From Scytonematopsis contorta HA4267-MV1 (GTDB lineage: Bacteria; Cyanobacteriota; Cyanobacteriia; Cyanobacteriales; Nostocaceae), in assembly GCA_019359035.1 (NCBI GenBank), contig JAHHIC010000055.1, positions 1-64,000 of the forward strand: a stretch of DNA of 64,000 nucleotides, read 5' to 3'. Under the pieces are notes generated by a model. It saw only the letters and a list, made by a program, of their open reading frames with translations. It was not told where the DNA came from and did no database searches. Below are positions 16,565 to 24,419 of the stretch, one piece after another. A program made the translations under genes and the position numbers. Numbering within the stretch: the first letter of the stretch is position 1; each line of letters begins with the position of its first letter.

Positions 16565-18577
16565 TTATCGCCAATCATCCCAGTTTTCGTTAAAAATCGA
16601 TGTATCCGGAAATGCAGTGGGATTACCGTTTTTTTCTAGGATGTTTTTCAAAATCTCCAACTGTGGTTCCTGTTTTGGTAAGTCGTCCACTAGTTCATAA
16701 GGTGCGATATCGTTTTTTAGGGAAAATGCCGCTACTGTTCCTACTGCTGCACCTGCAGACCACTCAAAGGAGTGTACTCTATAGGCTGCTGCTGCTATAT
16801 GACTGGTCGCAATATTTTTACCCCCTACTATTAAATTATCTATTTTTTGTGGAATTAAAGCCCGCAAAGCAATTTGAAAGGGATAAGCTTGTCCAGCACC
16901 CTGTCTTTCTCCTGGACGTTCTCGGTTCCCAGGTGCTTCTGGTGGACTTTTTTCCATGCAGGGATGAAAATCTATAGCGTAGTGACCGATACCTATGGAA
17001 TCAGGGAAAATAGTGGAACGAGTTCGCCGCAGTGGGTTTGTTGGAGGATTTATACCAGAAATTACTGATGTACCTCTGATTTTTGCCAGTGTCGCTTTTA
17101 ACCTAGTGTACATGTCTGGTGGTAATGTGTTGCGGTAAAAAGGGTCACTAAAATCACGTCTGGAAATATCTGTTTCCCAAATCCCAAAGCCTTCAGCTTG
17201 TCCCCAACTGGGACGACCGATAACACGTCTTCCTTCGCGCATGTAAGGATATTTCGATAAGCCGTTTGCTGTTCCCATTGGTGAATCAAGTCCTTTGAGA
17301 TAGCGGTTATTTGGTTGTGGCTTTTTCACTCCTTCTCCTAGTTGGGAATCAGTAGTTCCCGCTACTAGCCAATGGAAGTATGCTAGTGCTTTTTCTTCCC
17401 CTTTACGCAAGCTTTCTGTTCGCAATCCTCCCTTCCAACCACCTGTTTGTAGTTGTCCAGTCGCGTTTAATTGTTCGCGGGTATAAACTAAATTATCTTG
17501 GGAAGTGCCTGGACGATAGTCGTTTCCCCAAGTCCAGTTTTGCATGGAAATATCTCCTGGTGTTGGGGCTGTAAATTTCACACCCCCAAAGGTCATTGGC
17601 TTCCCAGGTTGCGGACTCCATATTCTACGGTAGGTAAAAACTAATTCAAAGCTAGCTAAGCGTTGCAATTCATAACTAAAATACGGGGAGTATTGTTGGT
17701 AAAATGCTGGTTCCGGATGAGCCTGCGGTTCTTTGGTAGCTTCCATCGCAAACGTATAAGTAAAACCTTGAGTACAGTAAGGGTCGTTTGTTGCGCTAGA
17801 AGAAGATGGTTCTAAGTGGCTACGAGCATCGATACCAAGACGGTAGGGAACGTCAGCTAAGGCAATAATTTCTCCTGTTTCACTCGCGTCTACTACATAC
17901 CATTGAGGGGACTTACTTTGCTGATTAGTTTTTTTGGGGATAAAGCTGATAATACTTTTATTAAAGCGTGGAGAGTTTTCGTAACTGTAAGCATCTTCAA
18001 TCACAGACGACAAACTAAAGCTATTTAACGGTGGTGCATCCTTTAAGGGTTGATGCTGAATTGCGATCGCACTATTAATAAGTTTCCCGTCAGCGCTTTT
18101 TTGTAAATCTTTGATAACCGTGTTCGGGAACGAGTATAACTTCCCTCCCCCCTTCTTCTCGGCATCTTTGAGCATGTCTGTCAGAATAACATGCCCATCT
18201 TTCGGAAGAAAACAGGAATCACTAACCCAACACTTACCTGGGTTGATATCCCCTTTGTAATAACGCTGAATCCGGTTTCGTAATTCTAAATAACCGCGAG
18301 AATAGAACATCTGCTTACGCTGAGTAGGACGCTCATCTAAAGCAGAAGTCCCCTGAGAAGAAATTTGTCCCCCCAACCAATCAGTAATTTCCGTTAAACA
18401 AACTGTTCTTCCTGCTAGTAACCCTTCGTAAGCACTAGCAACCCCAGAAAGTCCACCACCCACAACTAAAACATCACAATTTACAGTTGTGTCTGGACTT
18501 CTTGAGGGTGCAGCATAAGCTAAGTAGGGAGCAAAAAAGGTAAAAATCAAGCTAAAACCAACAAACGAACGCTTCAT
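16565..18577 (-). CDS. Exported FAD-dependent oxidoreductase
   Basis: A large flavoprotein of the FAD-dependent oxidoreductase type (PF12831-like). After a signal peptide (MKRSFVGFSLIFTFFAPYLAYA, cleaved near APSRS) comes the dinucleotide-binding motif CDVLVVGGGLSGVASAYEGLLAGRTVCLTE. The C terminus has KIDNLIVGGKNIATSHIAAAAYRVHSFEWSAGAAVGTVAAF, which closes the FAD site. The middle is rich in aromatic residues and unassigned. The reading frame reaches a TTG at 18598, but ATG at 18577 starts the signal peptide correctly; the protein is then 670 aa. An exported FAD protein normally needs folding before transport or secretion-coupled cofactor loading; no twin-arginine motif is seen. Substrate unknown. 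Confidence 0.82.
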   Translation of the reverse strand: MKRSFVGFSLIFTFFAPYLAYAAPSRSPDTTVNCDVLVVGGGLSGVASAYEGLLAGRTVCLTEITDWLGGQISSQGTSALDERPTQRKQMFYSRGYLELRNRIQRYYKGDINPGKCWVSDSCFLPKDGHVILTDMLKDAEKKGGGKLYSFPNTVIKDLQKSADGKLINSAIAIQHQPLKDAPPLNSFSLSSVIEDAYSYENSPRFNKSIISFIPKKTNQQSKSPQWYVVDASETGEIIALADVPYRLGIDARSHLEPSSSSATNDPYCTQGFTYTFAMEATKEPQAHPEPAFYQQYSPYFSYELQRLASFELVFTYRRIWSPQPGKPMTFGGVKFTAPTPGDISMQNWTWGNDYRPGTSQDNLVYTREQLNATGQLQTGGWKGGLRTESLRKGEEKALAYFHWLVAGTTDSQLGEGVKKPQPNNRYLKGLDSPMGTANGLSKYPYMREGRRVIGRPSWGQAEGFGIWETDISRRDFSDPFYRNTLPPDMYTRLKATLAKIRGTSVISGINPPTNPLRRTRSTIFPDSIGIGHYAIDFHPCMEKSPPEAPGNRERPGERQGAGQAYPFQIALRALIPQKIDNLIVGGKNIATSHIAAAAYRVHSFEWSAGAAVGTVAAFSLKNDIAPYELVDDLPKQEPQLEILKNILEKNGNPTAFPDTSIFNENWDDWR

Positions 18578-19400
18578 AATTTCAAAAAAACCTTGCAACT
18601 CCTTTATTTACATGATTAAGCGGCCATTATGCAAATACTTTATTTTTCTCTGTATAAAGCAAAAATAGCTATTTGTATCAATTTTTTATTTGCCTAAAAA
18701 ATAAACGGCTTTGAAGTTGTTGGTGATGTATCAACTATATATAAGGCTATATTCGGAGTGGGTAGTCTACCCATTGTTTCTAAACTATTGAAAAGTACTA
18801 TAGAACTCTTGCTAACCCAAGATTTCACTATTGGCATCAATAAAATTACTGGTTTTATTTTTCCATAAGAATTGGAAGCAAGCTAAGGCTAAGGTATATT
18901 TCTTAAATTTAATTACATCCTGGTTTATGTTAGAAAAATACTCTTTGGGTATAATTACCATTGGCAACTTTTGTGGGTGCAGTTATCTTATTAGTAAATA
19001 TATTCTATTCTTAAATATAGCTAATTATTAAAAGTGGCTATATATGATGGATTGCATTTGAGTAAAATATAAAAACATAGACATACTGATTCTACTGTAA
19101 ATGTAGTTTTTAAAACAGTTACCTTTTGTTAAAGTTATATAGTGAATAAATATAACGCTTTAAATCAAAAGGTTTTGTAGTCGTAACGAGGGATATAAAG
19201 CAAAAATCTTAGTATAAAATTTATCACTTAAATCATAAAAATTCATGAACACGTAAAAAACAACAAGTATAATGTAATAGTTAGTTGGGATTGCAAGTAA
19301 AATTATAATAATTAGTTGTTTAAAAAACTTATTAAAAAAGTAAAGCATAATATTTCTCATATTTTTCATAGGTGAAGATAAAATACTTGGACAAACATTT
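18578..19400. other. Long A+T-rich gene-poor region
   Basis: About 820 bp. Short open frames of 66 codons (18831-19031, plus) and 69 codons (19160-19369, minus) occur, but composition and starts do not support them. No RNA gene recognised. Confidence 0.5.
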
Positions 19401-19658
19401 ATGATTTTTTTAGCAGTTACAGTTTATGCTATTATGGGTTCTATCTTTTTCATCGAGTGGCTAGATTATTTTTTAGCTGACGAAGATATGAGCCAAGAAA
19501 TGCGACGATTTTCAAGTTTTGTTTTGATAATAGCTACTGCTTTATGGCCAATCGTAGTACCATTGGCTTATTTGGAAGTATTAAGATTCCAAAAGAAGCA
19601 TAAAACAGTAATTGAATTACTTAGAAAAACCAAAAAAACAATTTATAATAATGATTGA
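19401..19658 (+). CDS. Small two-helix membrane protein, 85 aa
   Basis: Family not recognised. Two hydrophobic helices, about 1-19 (MIFLAVTVYAIMGSIFFIE) and about 38-62 (FSSFVLIIATALWPIVVPLAYLEVL), flank an acidic loop (ADEDMSQEMRR); a basic tail follows (RFQKKHKTVIELLRKTKKT). Such a layout fits a small inner or thylakoid membrane protein. The ATG at 19401 is the natural start. It converges with the minus-strand exporter operon. The charge pattern (acidic loop, basic tail) argues for a translated protein over a chance frame. Confidence 0.6.
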   Translation: MIFLAVTVYAIMGSIFFIEWLDYFLADEDMSQEMRRFSSFVLIIATALWPIVVPLAYLEVLRFQKKHKTVIELLRKTKKTIYNND

Positions 19659-19714
19659 TGGTAATGCTTAATAATTATTGGTTCAAACTTTTATGAGTAC
19701 AAGTGCGTAAGATA

Positions 19715-20455
19715 TTAATTGCTTTGAGTCGGTGAAGGCAAAACGCTTGGCTCTAACTTTGGTAAAGGAGTTGATTTTGGCAAATCTTTACCAGGTTGAC
19801 CTTCTTGATTTTGGGGTACGGGTAAAGTTGTAGGCAAAGGAGTTGATTGAGGAGAATTCGTGCTAGGTTTGACATTATTATTTTCCGGAAGTTGTTTCCA
19901 TTCAGAAATTTGTCTATTTACTGCATTTCCAAAATCTGTTGAGACCAACAGCACATCAACACTACCATCGGGTTTAGTAGCTGGGTCAATTTGAGCATAC
20001 AAAAAGCGACGATTAAAATCGGGTTTACCTAAAATTAGTTTATGAGATTTTTGGTTTTTTAATTTAATTTCAATAGTCGCTTGTGGTTGATTTAAACCGT
20101 ATTCAGGAATTTGATTGCGAGGAACAGATAAAGTCCGGTTAGCTTTACCATCGACCAGCAAATCCATCAAATAAGAGACACTAGCATTGTTTGCGGGAGA
20201 TTCTTCTGGAGACTTTAACAACCAACGGATGGGGTCAGAACTATTGCTATTATTATTGCGTTCTAAAATTATTGTTGTATTTTGACTATTAACAGTTAAA
20301 GCTTGTACCTCATCCGCAGTAAAAGAGAAAATTTGTTGTTCTTTCTCCTTCATTTCTTTTCGCACAGTCGCACCACGAATTTCGTAGAAGTAAACGAAGC
20401 CACCTAAACCCAATGCGAGCAATAACAAAATTAAAGTTGTTCGTTGTAATTTCAT
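19715..20455 (-). CDS. DUF4340 domain protein, exporter operon
   Basis: Last gene of the Gld-type ABC operon. One N-terminal membrane anchor (TLILLLLALGLGGFVYFYEI), then a DUF4340 module: FSFTADEVQALTVNSQNTTIILER, RTLSVPRNQIPEYGLNQPQATIEIKLKN and LILGKPDFNRRFLYAQIDP. The C-terminal ~60 residues are Pro/Ser/Thr-rich and disordered. ATG at 20455 (MKLQRTTLILL) is preferred over the TTG at 20464. DUF4340 genes commonly follow GldG-like genes, and the protein probably acts on the extracytoplasmic side of the complex. Its exact role is unknown. CCCCACT repeats fill the ~80-bp gap to the upstream gene. Confidence 0.85.
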   Translation of the reverse strand: MKLQRTTLILLLLALGLGGFVYFYEIRGATVRKEMKEKEQQIFSFTADEVQALTVNSQNTTIILERNNNSNSSDPIRWLLKSPEESPANNASVSYLMDLLVDGKANRTLSVPRNQIPEYGLNQPQATIEIKLKNQKSHKLILGKPDFNRRFLYAQIDPATKPDGSVDVLLVSTDFGNAVNRQISEWKQLPENNNVKPSTNSPQSTPLPTTLPVPQNQEGQPGKDLPKSTPLPKLEPSVLPSPTQSN

Positions 20456-20496
20456 ATTGACCAAAGTAGACTGTCATTGCGTTCAAAGAGTGATAA

Positions 20497-20533
20497 ATGT
20501 GTCCCCACTCCCCACTCCCCACTCCCCACTCCC
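20497..20533. repeat. CCCCACTCCCCACT tandem repeat
   Basis: About four to five copies of CCCCACT between the DUF4340 and GldG-like genes. The same unit is found near 3014, 37134, 43945 (inside pyrB), 44320 and 44700. Confidence 0.9.
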
Positions 20534-20536
20534 TTT

Positions 20537-22291
20537 TTAACGTCTTTGCCACCAAATAAGACCAGCTCCAGAAAAACCAAGTAAAGGTAAAATTAACATT
20601 GAAGATAATATCAAAATATTTGCTTGGGCTGCAGAGAGATTAATGCGGCGATTTTGGGGTTCTTTGGGACGAACCGAAAGAATTTGTGCATCCTGTTTAC
20701 CTAACCAAGAAACGGAGTTCAGAAATACATCTCCATTTAACATCTGTTCAAACGCACCATCAGTTACGAAATCAGAATTTCCTAAAACTACTAAACGAGA
20801 TTCTTTCGTTGGTTGACTGGCTACTACTGGGGGTTTAGGACTAGGAGAAGGAGTAGCTAAAACTTTAGGACTAGGACTGCTTTTAGCTTGAGGTGTTGGT
20901 GAAGCTTTGGTTTTAGGAGCGGCTTTAGTCTGAGGTGCGGGTGACGCAGTAGTTGTAGGTGTTGGTTTGGGACTAGTTGCTCCTTGGGGTGTTGCTTGTG
21001 GTGTGCTTGCTGGGGTCACACTTGGAGTTGGGTTAGCAGATGGTTGTCTGGTTAAAGCAACACCTAAAGTTAAAGGGCCTTTTAAATCTTGACCTTCATT
21101 AAACTTTAAATCTTCGCTCGATAGGTCGCTCTCTGCCCAACTTTCGGGATAAGGTTTGGTTTTTAATAAAGGAGTCGCTGTAATCCCATTTACAGCAACA
21201 GTTTGTATCGGTCGTGCTAAACGATAAAAAGAAATACCTTGACCAAAATCTTTTGTAATTGGATGCTGACCGTAATCTCTAACTATAGGAACTGCTGGAC
21301 CTAGTGCAACATTACCTTTTAAATCAACTGCTAAACGATTATCTAATTTCACACCCCATTCTGACAATAAACTGTCAAGCTTCGGGTCTGTATTGGGGTC
21401 AATCATCAACAGTAAATTACCACCTCGGTTGAGGTAATCTCGCAAAGCTTGGACTTCAGTGTCAAATAAAGCTCGCTTTGGTCCAGCAGCTATTACTACT
21501 GCAGCATCTTCCGACACCTGAGATTTTTCTGCTAGATTTAAAGGTTCAATGCTAAAACTTTTATTTTCTAATGCTGTTACAGCTTGAGACATAGCACCTT
21601 CTCCTTGTTTCAAAGGTCGCTCACCATGACCTTGGAGAAAGTAAGCTTTTGCTACAACACCAGTCGTAATTTGCTGAATCCGGTTAGTTAATTTTGATTC
21701 GTTTAAACGTTCATTATCACTTACCACCTGTACAAGTTGGCGTTTATCTCCAGACTCTATATAAACTTCCCCAACATCTTTGACTCCAAATTTTTGCGCT
21801 AGTCCAGGTTGTGTTTGTGGGTCTACATACTCATAACTAAAATTAAGACCTTTACGTCGGTAATTGTCTAACAATTCCCGGTCTAAGGGATTTTGGTTAA
21901 CGGCAAACAACCAAACTTTAACAGGTTGTGTCAAACTTCTTACCACTTGTTGTGATTGGGGTGCAAGGGTAAAAAACTGAGCTTCTGTCAAATCTGTTCT
22001 CAGGTAGTAACGAGAACTCAAGAAGTTAATTAACCCTAAAATAGCTAAAACAGCAATAGTAGCAACAAGTGCATTAGTACCTGCTTGAGTGGAACGTCTT
22101 CCCCACCAATTATTTTTCTGGGTTTGCCAAATTAGCCACCCGACAATAACAATAGCCCCTAAAACCAGGAAAGTTAAAGGAATTACTCCCCAACTACCAG
22201 ACACTAAACCATTGGTTAAACCAGCAACAATTAGAAACGGGCCAAACCATATTAGATAATTCCAAATTTTCTTTTTGGCGATAATTTTCAT
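20537..22291 (-). CDS. GldG-like ABC exporter auxiliary protein
   Basis: A 584-aa membrane protein related to GldG of the gliding-type ABC transporter. Three N-terminal hydrophobic segments (about 10-30, 35-52 and 73-92) precede a large extracytoplasmic domain. FLSSRYYLRTDLTEAQFFTLAPQSQQVVRSL and ALRDYLNRGGNLLLMIDP are typical of the GldG/IFT52-like fold (ABC_transp_aux). A long Pro/Thr/Ser/Lys-rich linker (about residues 415-490) is probably flexible. One last membrane helix (ILILSSMLILPLLGFSGAGLIWW) ends the chain. It lies between the permease and the DUF4340 gene. In other bacteria the set is linked to gliding or envelope functions; in cyanobacteria the substrate is not known to me. Confidence 0.87.
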   Translation of the reverse strand: MKIIAKKKIWNYLIWFGPFLIVAGLTNGLVSGSWGVIPLTFLVLGAIVIVGWLIWQTQKNNWWGRRSTQAGTNALVATIAVLAILGLINFLSSRYYLRTDLTEAQFFTLAPQSQQVVRSLTQPVKVWLFAVNQNPLDRELLDNYRRKGLNFSYEYVDPQTQPGLAQKFGVKDVGEVYIESGDKRQLVQVVSDNERLNESKLTNRIQQITTGVVAKAYFLQGHGERPLKQGEGAMSQAVTALENKSFSIEPLNLAEKSQVSEDAAVVIAAGPKRALFDTEVQALRDYLNRGGNLLLMIDPNTDPKLDSLLSEWGVKLDNRLAVDLKGNVALGPAVPIVRDYGQHPITKDFGQGISFYRLARPIQTVAVNGITATPLLKTKPYPESWAESDLSSEDLKFNEGQDLKGPLTLGVALTRQPSANPTPSVTPASTPQATPQGATSPKPTPTTTASPAPQTKAAPKTKASPTPQAKSSPSPKVLATPSPSPKPPVVASQPTKESRLVVLGNSDFVTDGAFEQMLNGDVFLNSVSWLGKQDAQILSVRPKEPQNRRINLSAAQANILILSSMLILPLLGFSGAGLIWWQRR

Positions 22292-22363
22292 GCGCTATTT
22301 AGCCAATGATATACAGTAAACACTCAATACTGACCAATTACCAATTACCGATTACCAATTAAC

Positions 22364-23176
22364 CTATTGTCGTTGGAAACGCAGTGCATCAATTGATTGG
22401 GCTGTAAGAAAGATACCTAAAAAAATGTAACTAGCAAATAATATTAAACTACTACTATCTAAAACACCTTGTATTAAATTATTGTAATGCTTCAGTAGTG
22501 ATAAATGACCGATAGCTTCACCAACTCCACCACCAATATTTCTTGCAATTAAATCGACGAAAAGTAGTAACAAAATAACTGCAAAGGTAAGTACAGCAGA
22601 TAATATTGTACTATCTGTCAATGAGGAAATAAACATTCCTAAAGATAAAATAGACGCAGCAAGTAAAATCAATCCTAAAAAACCTAAAAGAGGTATCATA
22701 GGTGGCATCGGTGGACTTGAAGCACTTAAAATAATGCCGATAAATACCAGCATCGGTAGCATTAGTGTTGTAAAAAAAGTTAAAACTCCTAATAATTTTC
22801 CTACAGCAACAGCCCAATTTGTAATGGGTGAAGTAGCTAGAAGTTCTAAAGTACCGCGCTTACGTTCTTCTGCATACAAACCCATCGATAAAATTGGTAA
22901 GACAAATAATAATAACCACCCCATCCTATCCAAAAATGCTTGTACAAATTCATAGGCAACATCAACTGGTGGTACAGGTACTCCCATTTGTTGACCTTGT
23001 GCATCTAATTGGGCTATTGCTGATAAAATTCCTTGCGGTCCCATTAAAATTAAAATCAAAAATAATCCCGATAACAGCCAAAAAACTCCCGCAACTACAT
23101 AAGCTAAAGGCGATATAAAATAACTTTGTAATTCTCGGCGATAAATAGCCATAATATTTGCTAGCATTACACCCAT
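22364..23176 (-). CDS. ABC exporter permease (GldF-like, ABC-2 type)
   Basis: A 270-aa integral membrane permease with six hydrophobic segments. The N-terminal NIMAIYRRELQSYFISPLAYVVAGVFWLLSGLF is typical of ABC-2 permeases (the amphipathic first helix and SPLAY turn), and YAEERKRGTLELLATSPITNWAVAVGKLLG is the conserved cytoplasmic loop that couples to the ATPase. The start is ATG at 23176 or one of two in-frame ATGs just after. It is between the ATPase gene and the GldG-like gene on the same strand, with small gaps containing repeats (ACCCATT array at 23238-23282 before it). Forms the channel with GldG partner. Confidence 0.9.
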   Translation of the reverse strand: MGVMLANIMAIYRRELQSYFISPLAYVVAGVFWLLSGLFLILILMGPQGILSAIAQLDAQGQQMGVPVPPVDVAYEFVQAFLDRMGWLLLFVLPILSMGLYAEERKRGTLELLATSPITNWAVAVGKLLGVLTFFTTLMLPMLVFIGIILSASSPPMPPMIPLLGFLGLILLAASILSLGMFISSLTDSTILSAVLTFAVILLLLFVDLIARNIGGGVGEAIGHLSLLKHYNNLIQGVLDSSSLILFASYIFLGIFLTAQSIDALRFQRQ

Positions 23177-23237
23177 TTATCTTTTATCCCCCTTATTTGG
23201 CAAAACTAATTTTAAATAAAAACTAATAATTTTTTCA

Positions 23238-23282
23238 CCCATTACCCATTACCCATTACCCATTACCCATTACCCATTACCG
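23238..23282. repeat. ACCCATT heptamer tandem repeat
   Basis: About six copies of ACCCATT between the permease and ATPase genes; the array ends at the ATPase gene's 3' end, whose stop is TTA-complement within ACCGATTAACT. Confidence 0.9.
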
Positions 23283-24268
23283 ATTAACTGTTGCGAAAAT
23301 TCCACATTTTTTTCTTCGGTAGTTAATTCTAAAAATACATCTTCCAAAGTAGCGTTAACACGACGCATTTCACATAAACCAAATCCGGAACGTACTAGCG
23401 CGGTTGCTATATCTTTTCCTGGTTCAATACCCGGTTGCGATATTACCCGTAGACTAGACCTGCTCTCTGAGCGATTGCTATCAATTTGTCCCCCCGGTGT
23501 AATCGATTCAACCAAACTGACTCCTGCGACATTTTGTAAGACTTGTTTGGCTAAAGAAAGTTCTCCTTCAATTTCTAGCTCATACCCTGCGCCACTTGTC
23601 AATTGAGTCATCAGGCTCTCCGGAGTATTTGTGGCAACAACTTTTCCTTTGTTGATAATTGCCACCCGGTTACAAGTCATGCTTACTTCAGGTAAAATAT
23701 GCGTGGAAAGAATAATTGTATGGGAACCCGCTAAACTTTTGATTAAGTTTCTCACATCAATAATTTGACGAGGGTCTAGTCCAACAGTAGGTTCATCCAG
23801 AATAATTGCTGGTGGGTCATGGACTATTGCCTGAGCAATACCGACTCTCTGTTTGTATCCTTTTGAAAGCTTACGAATAATTACATGACGTCTATCGGTT
23901 AAATTGCAGCGATTCATTGCTGCTTTCACCTTATTTTCTATTTCTCCCGCAGGAACTCCCTTAATTCGTGCGACAAAATACAAATATCCCTCAATCGTCA
24001 TTTCCGGGTATAACGGTGGTGTTTCTGGTAAATAACCTATTCTTTGCCTTACAGAGAGGGAATTTTCGTGAACATCAAAGCCTGCTACTTTTGCATTACC
24101 ACTTGTAGCTGGTAAATAACCCGCTAGAATTCTCATGGTGGTGGTTTTACCCGCACCATTTGGACCTAAAAAACCTAATATTTCCCCCGGCTCGACGTTA
24201 AAAGTAACATCGCTAATAGCTGGGGTGGAGCCATATATTTTACTTAGGTGTTCAACTTCTATCATCAA
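23270..24268 (-). CDS. ABC exporter ATP-binding protein (GldA/CcmA-like)
   Basis: First gene of the four-gene exporter operon; energises export by the GldF/GldG-type membrane partners. All ATPase motifs are present: Walker A GPNGAGKTTT, Q-loop in RIGYLPETPPLYPEM, signature LSKGYKQRVGIAQA, Walker B AIILDEPTVGLDP and switch His in ILSTHILPE. An extra C-terminal ~100 residues follow the ATPase core, as in the DUF4162-containing exporters. The 332-aa length fits. Start at ATG 24268 or the adjacent ATG at 24265. The operon likely begins here, since the upstream gene is divergent, with a ~150-bp shared intergenic region. Confidence 0.93.
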   Translation of the reverse strand: MMIEVEHLSKIYGSTPAISDVTFNVEPGEILGFLGPNGAGKTTTMRILAGYLPATSGNAKVAGFDVHENSLSVRQRIGYLPETPPLYPEMTIEGYLYFVARIKGVPAGEIENKVKAAMNRCNLTDRRHVIIRKLSKGYKQRVGIAQAIVHDPPAIILDEPTVGLDPRQIIDVRNLIKSLAGSHTIILSTHILPEVSMTCNRVAIINKGKVVATNTPESLMTQLTSGAGYELEIEGELSLAKQVLQNVAGVSLVESITPGGQIDSNRSESRSSLRVISQPGIEPGKDIATALVRSGFGLCEMRRVNATLEDVFLELTTEEKNVEFSQQLIGNG

Positions 24269-24419
24269 AAAGTCTATTCTTAAAGGTTATTATACCAACA
24301 GTACAGCATAGCATAGGAGTACCAGTAATGAGTGAATGCGATGCTATTCTTTACTACGTTTAACTTCACCTTTTATTCTTAAATATTGTCATAATTGAAA
24401 CATTTCCATATCAACACCA

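Noticed and set aside
18831-19369. Two small frames of 66 and 69 codons in an A+T-rich gap
   Set aside because: No ribosome site, hydrophobic A+T-driven composition and no recognisable motif.
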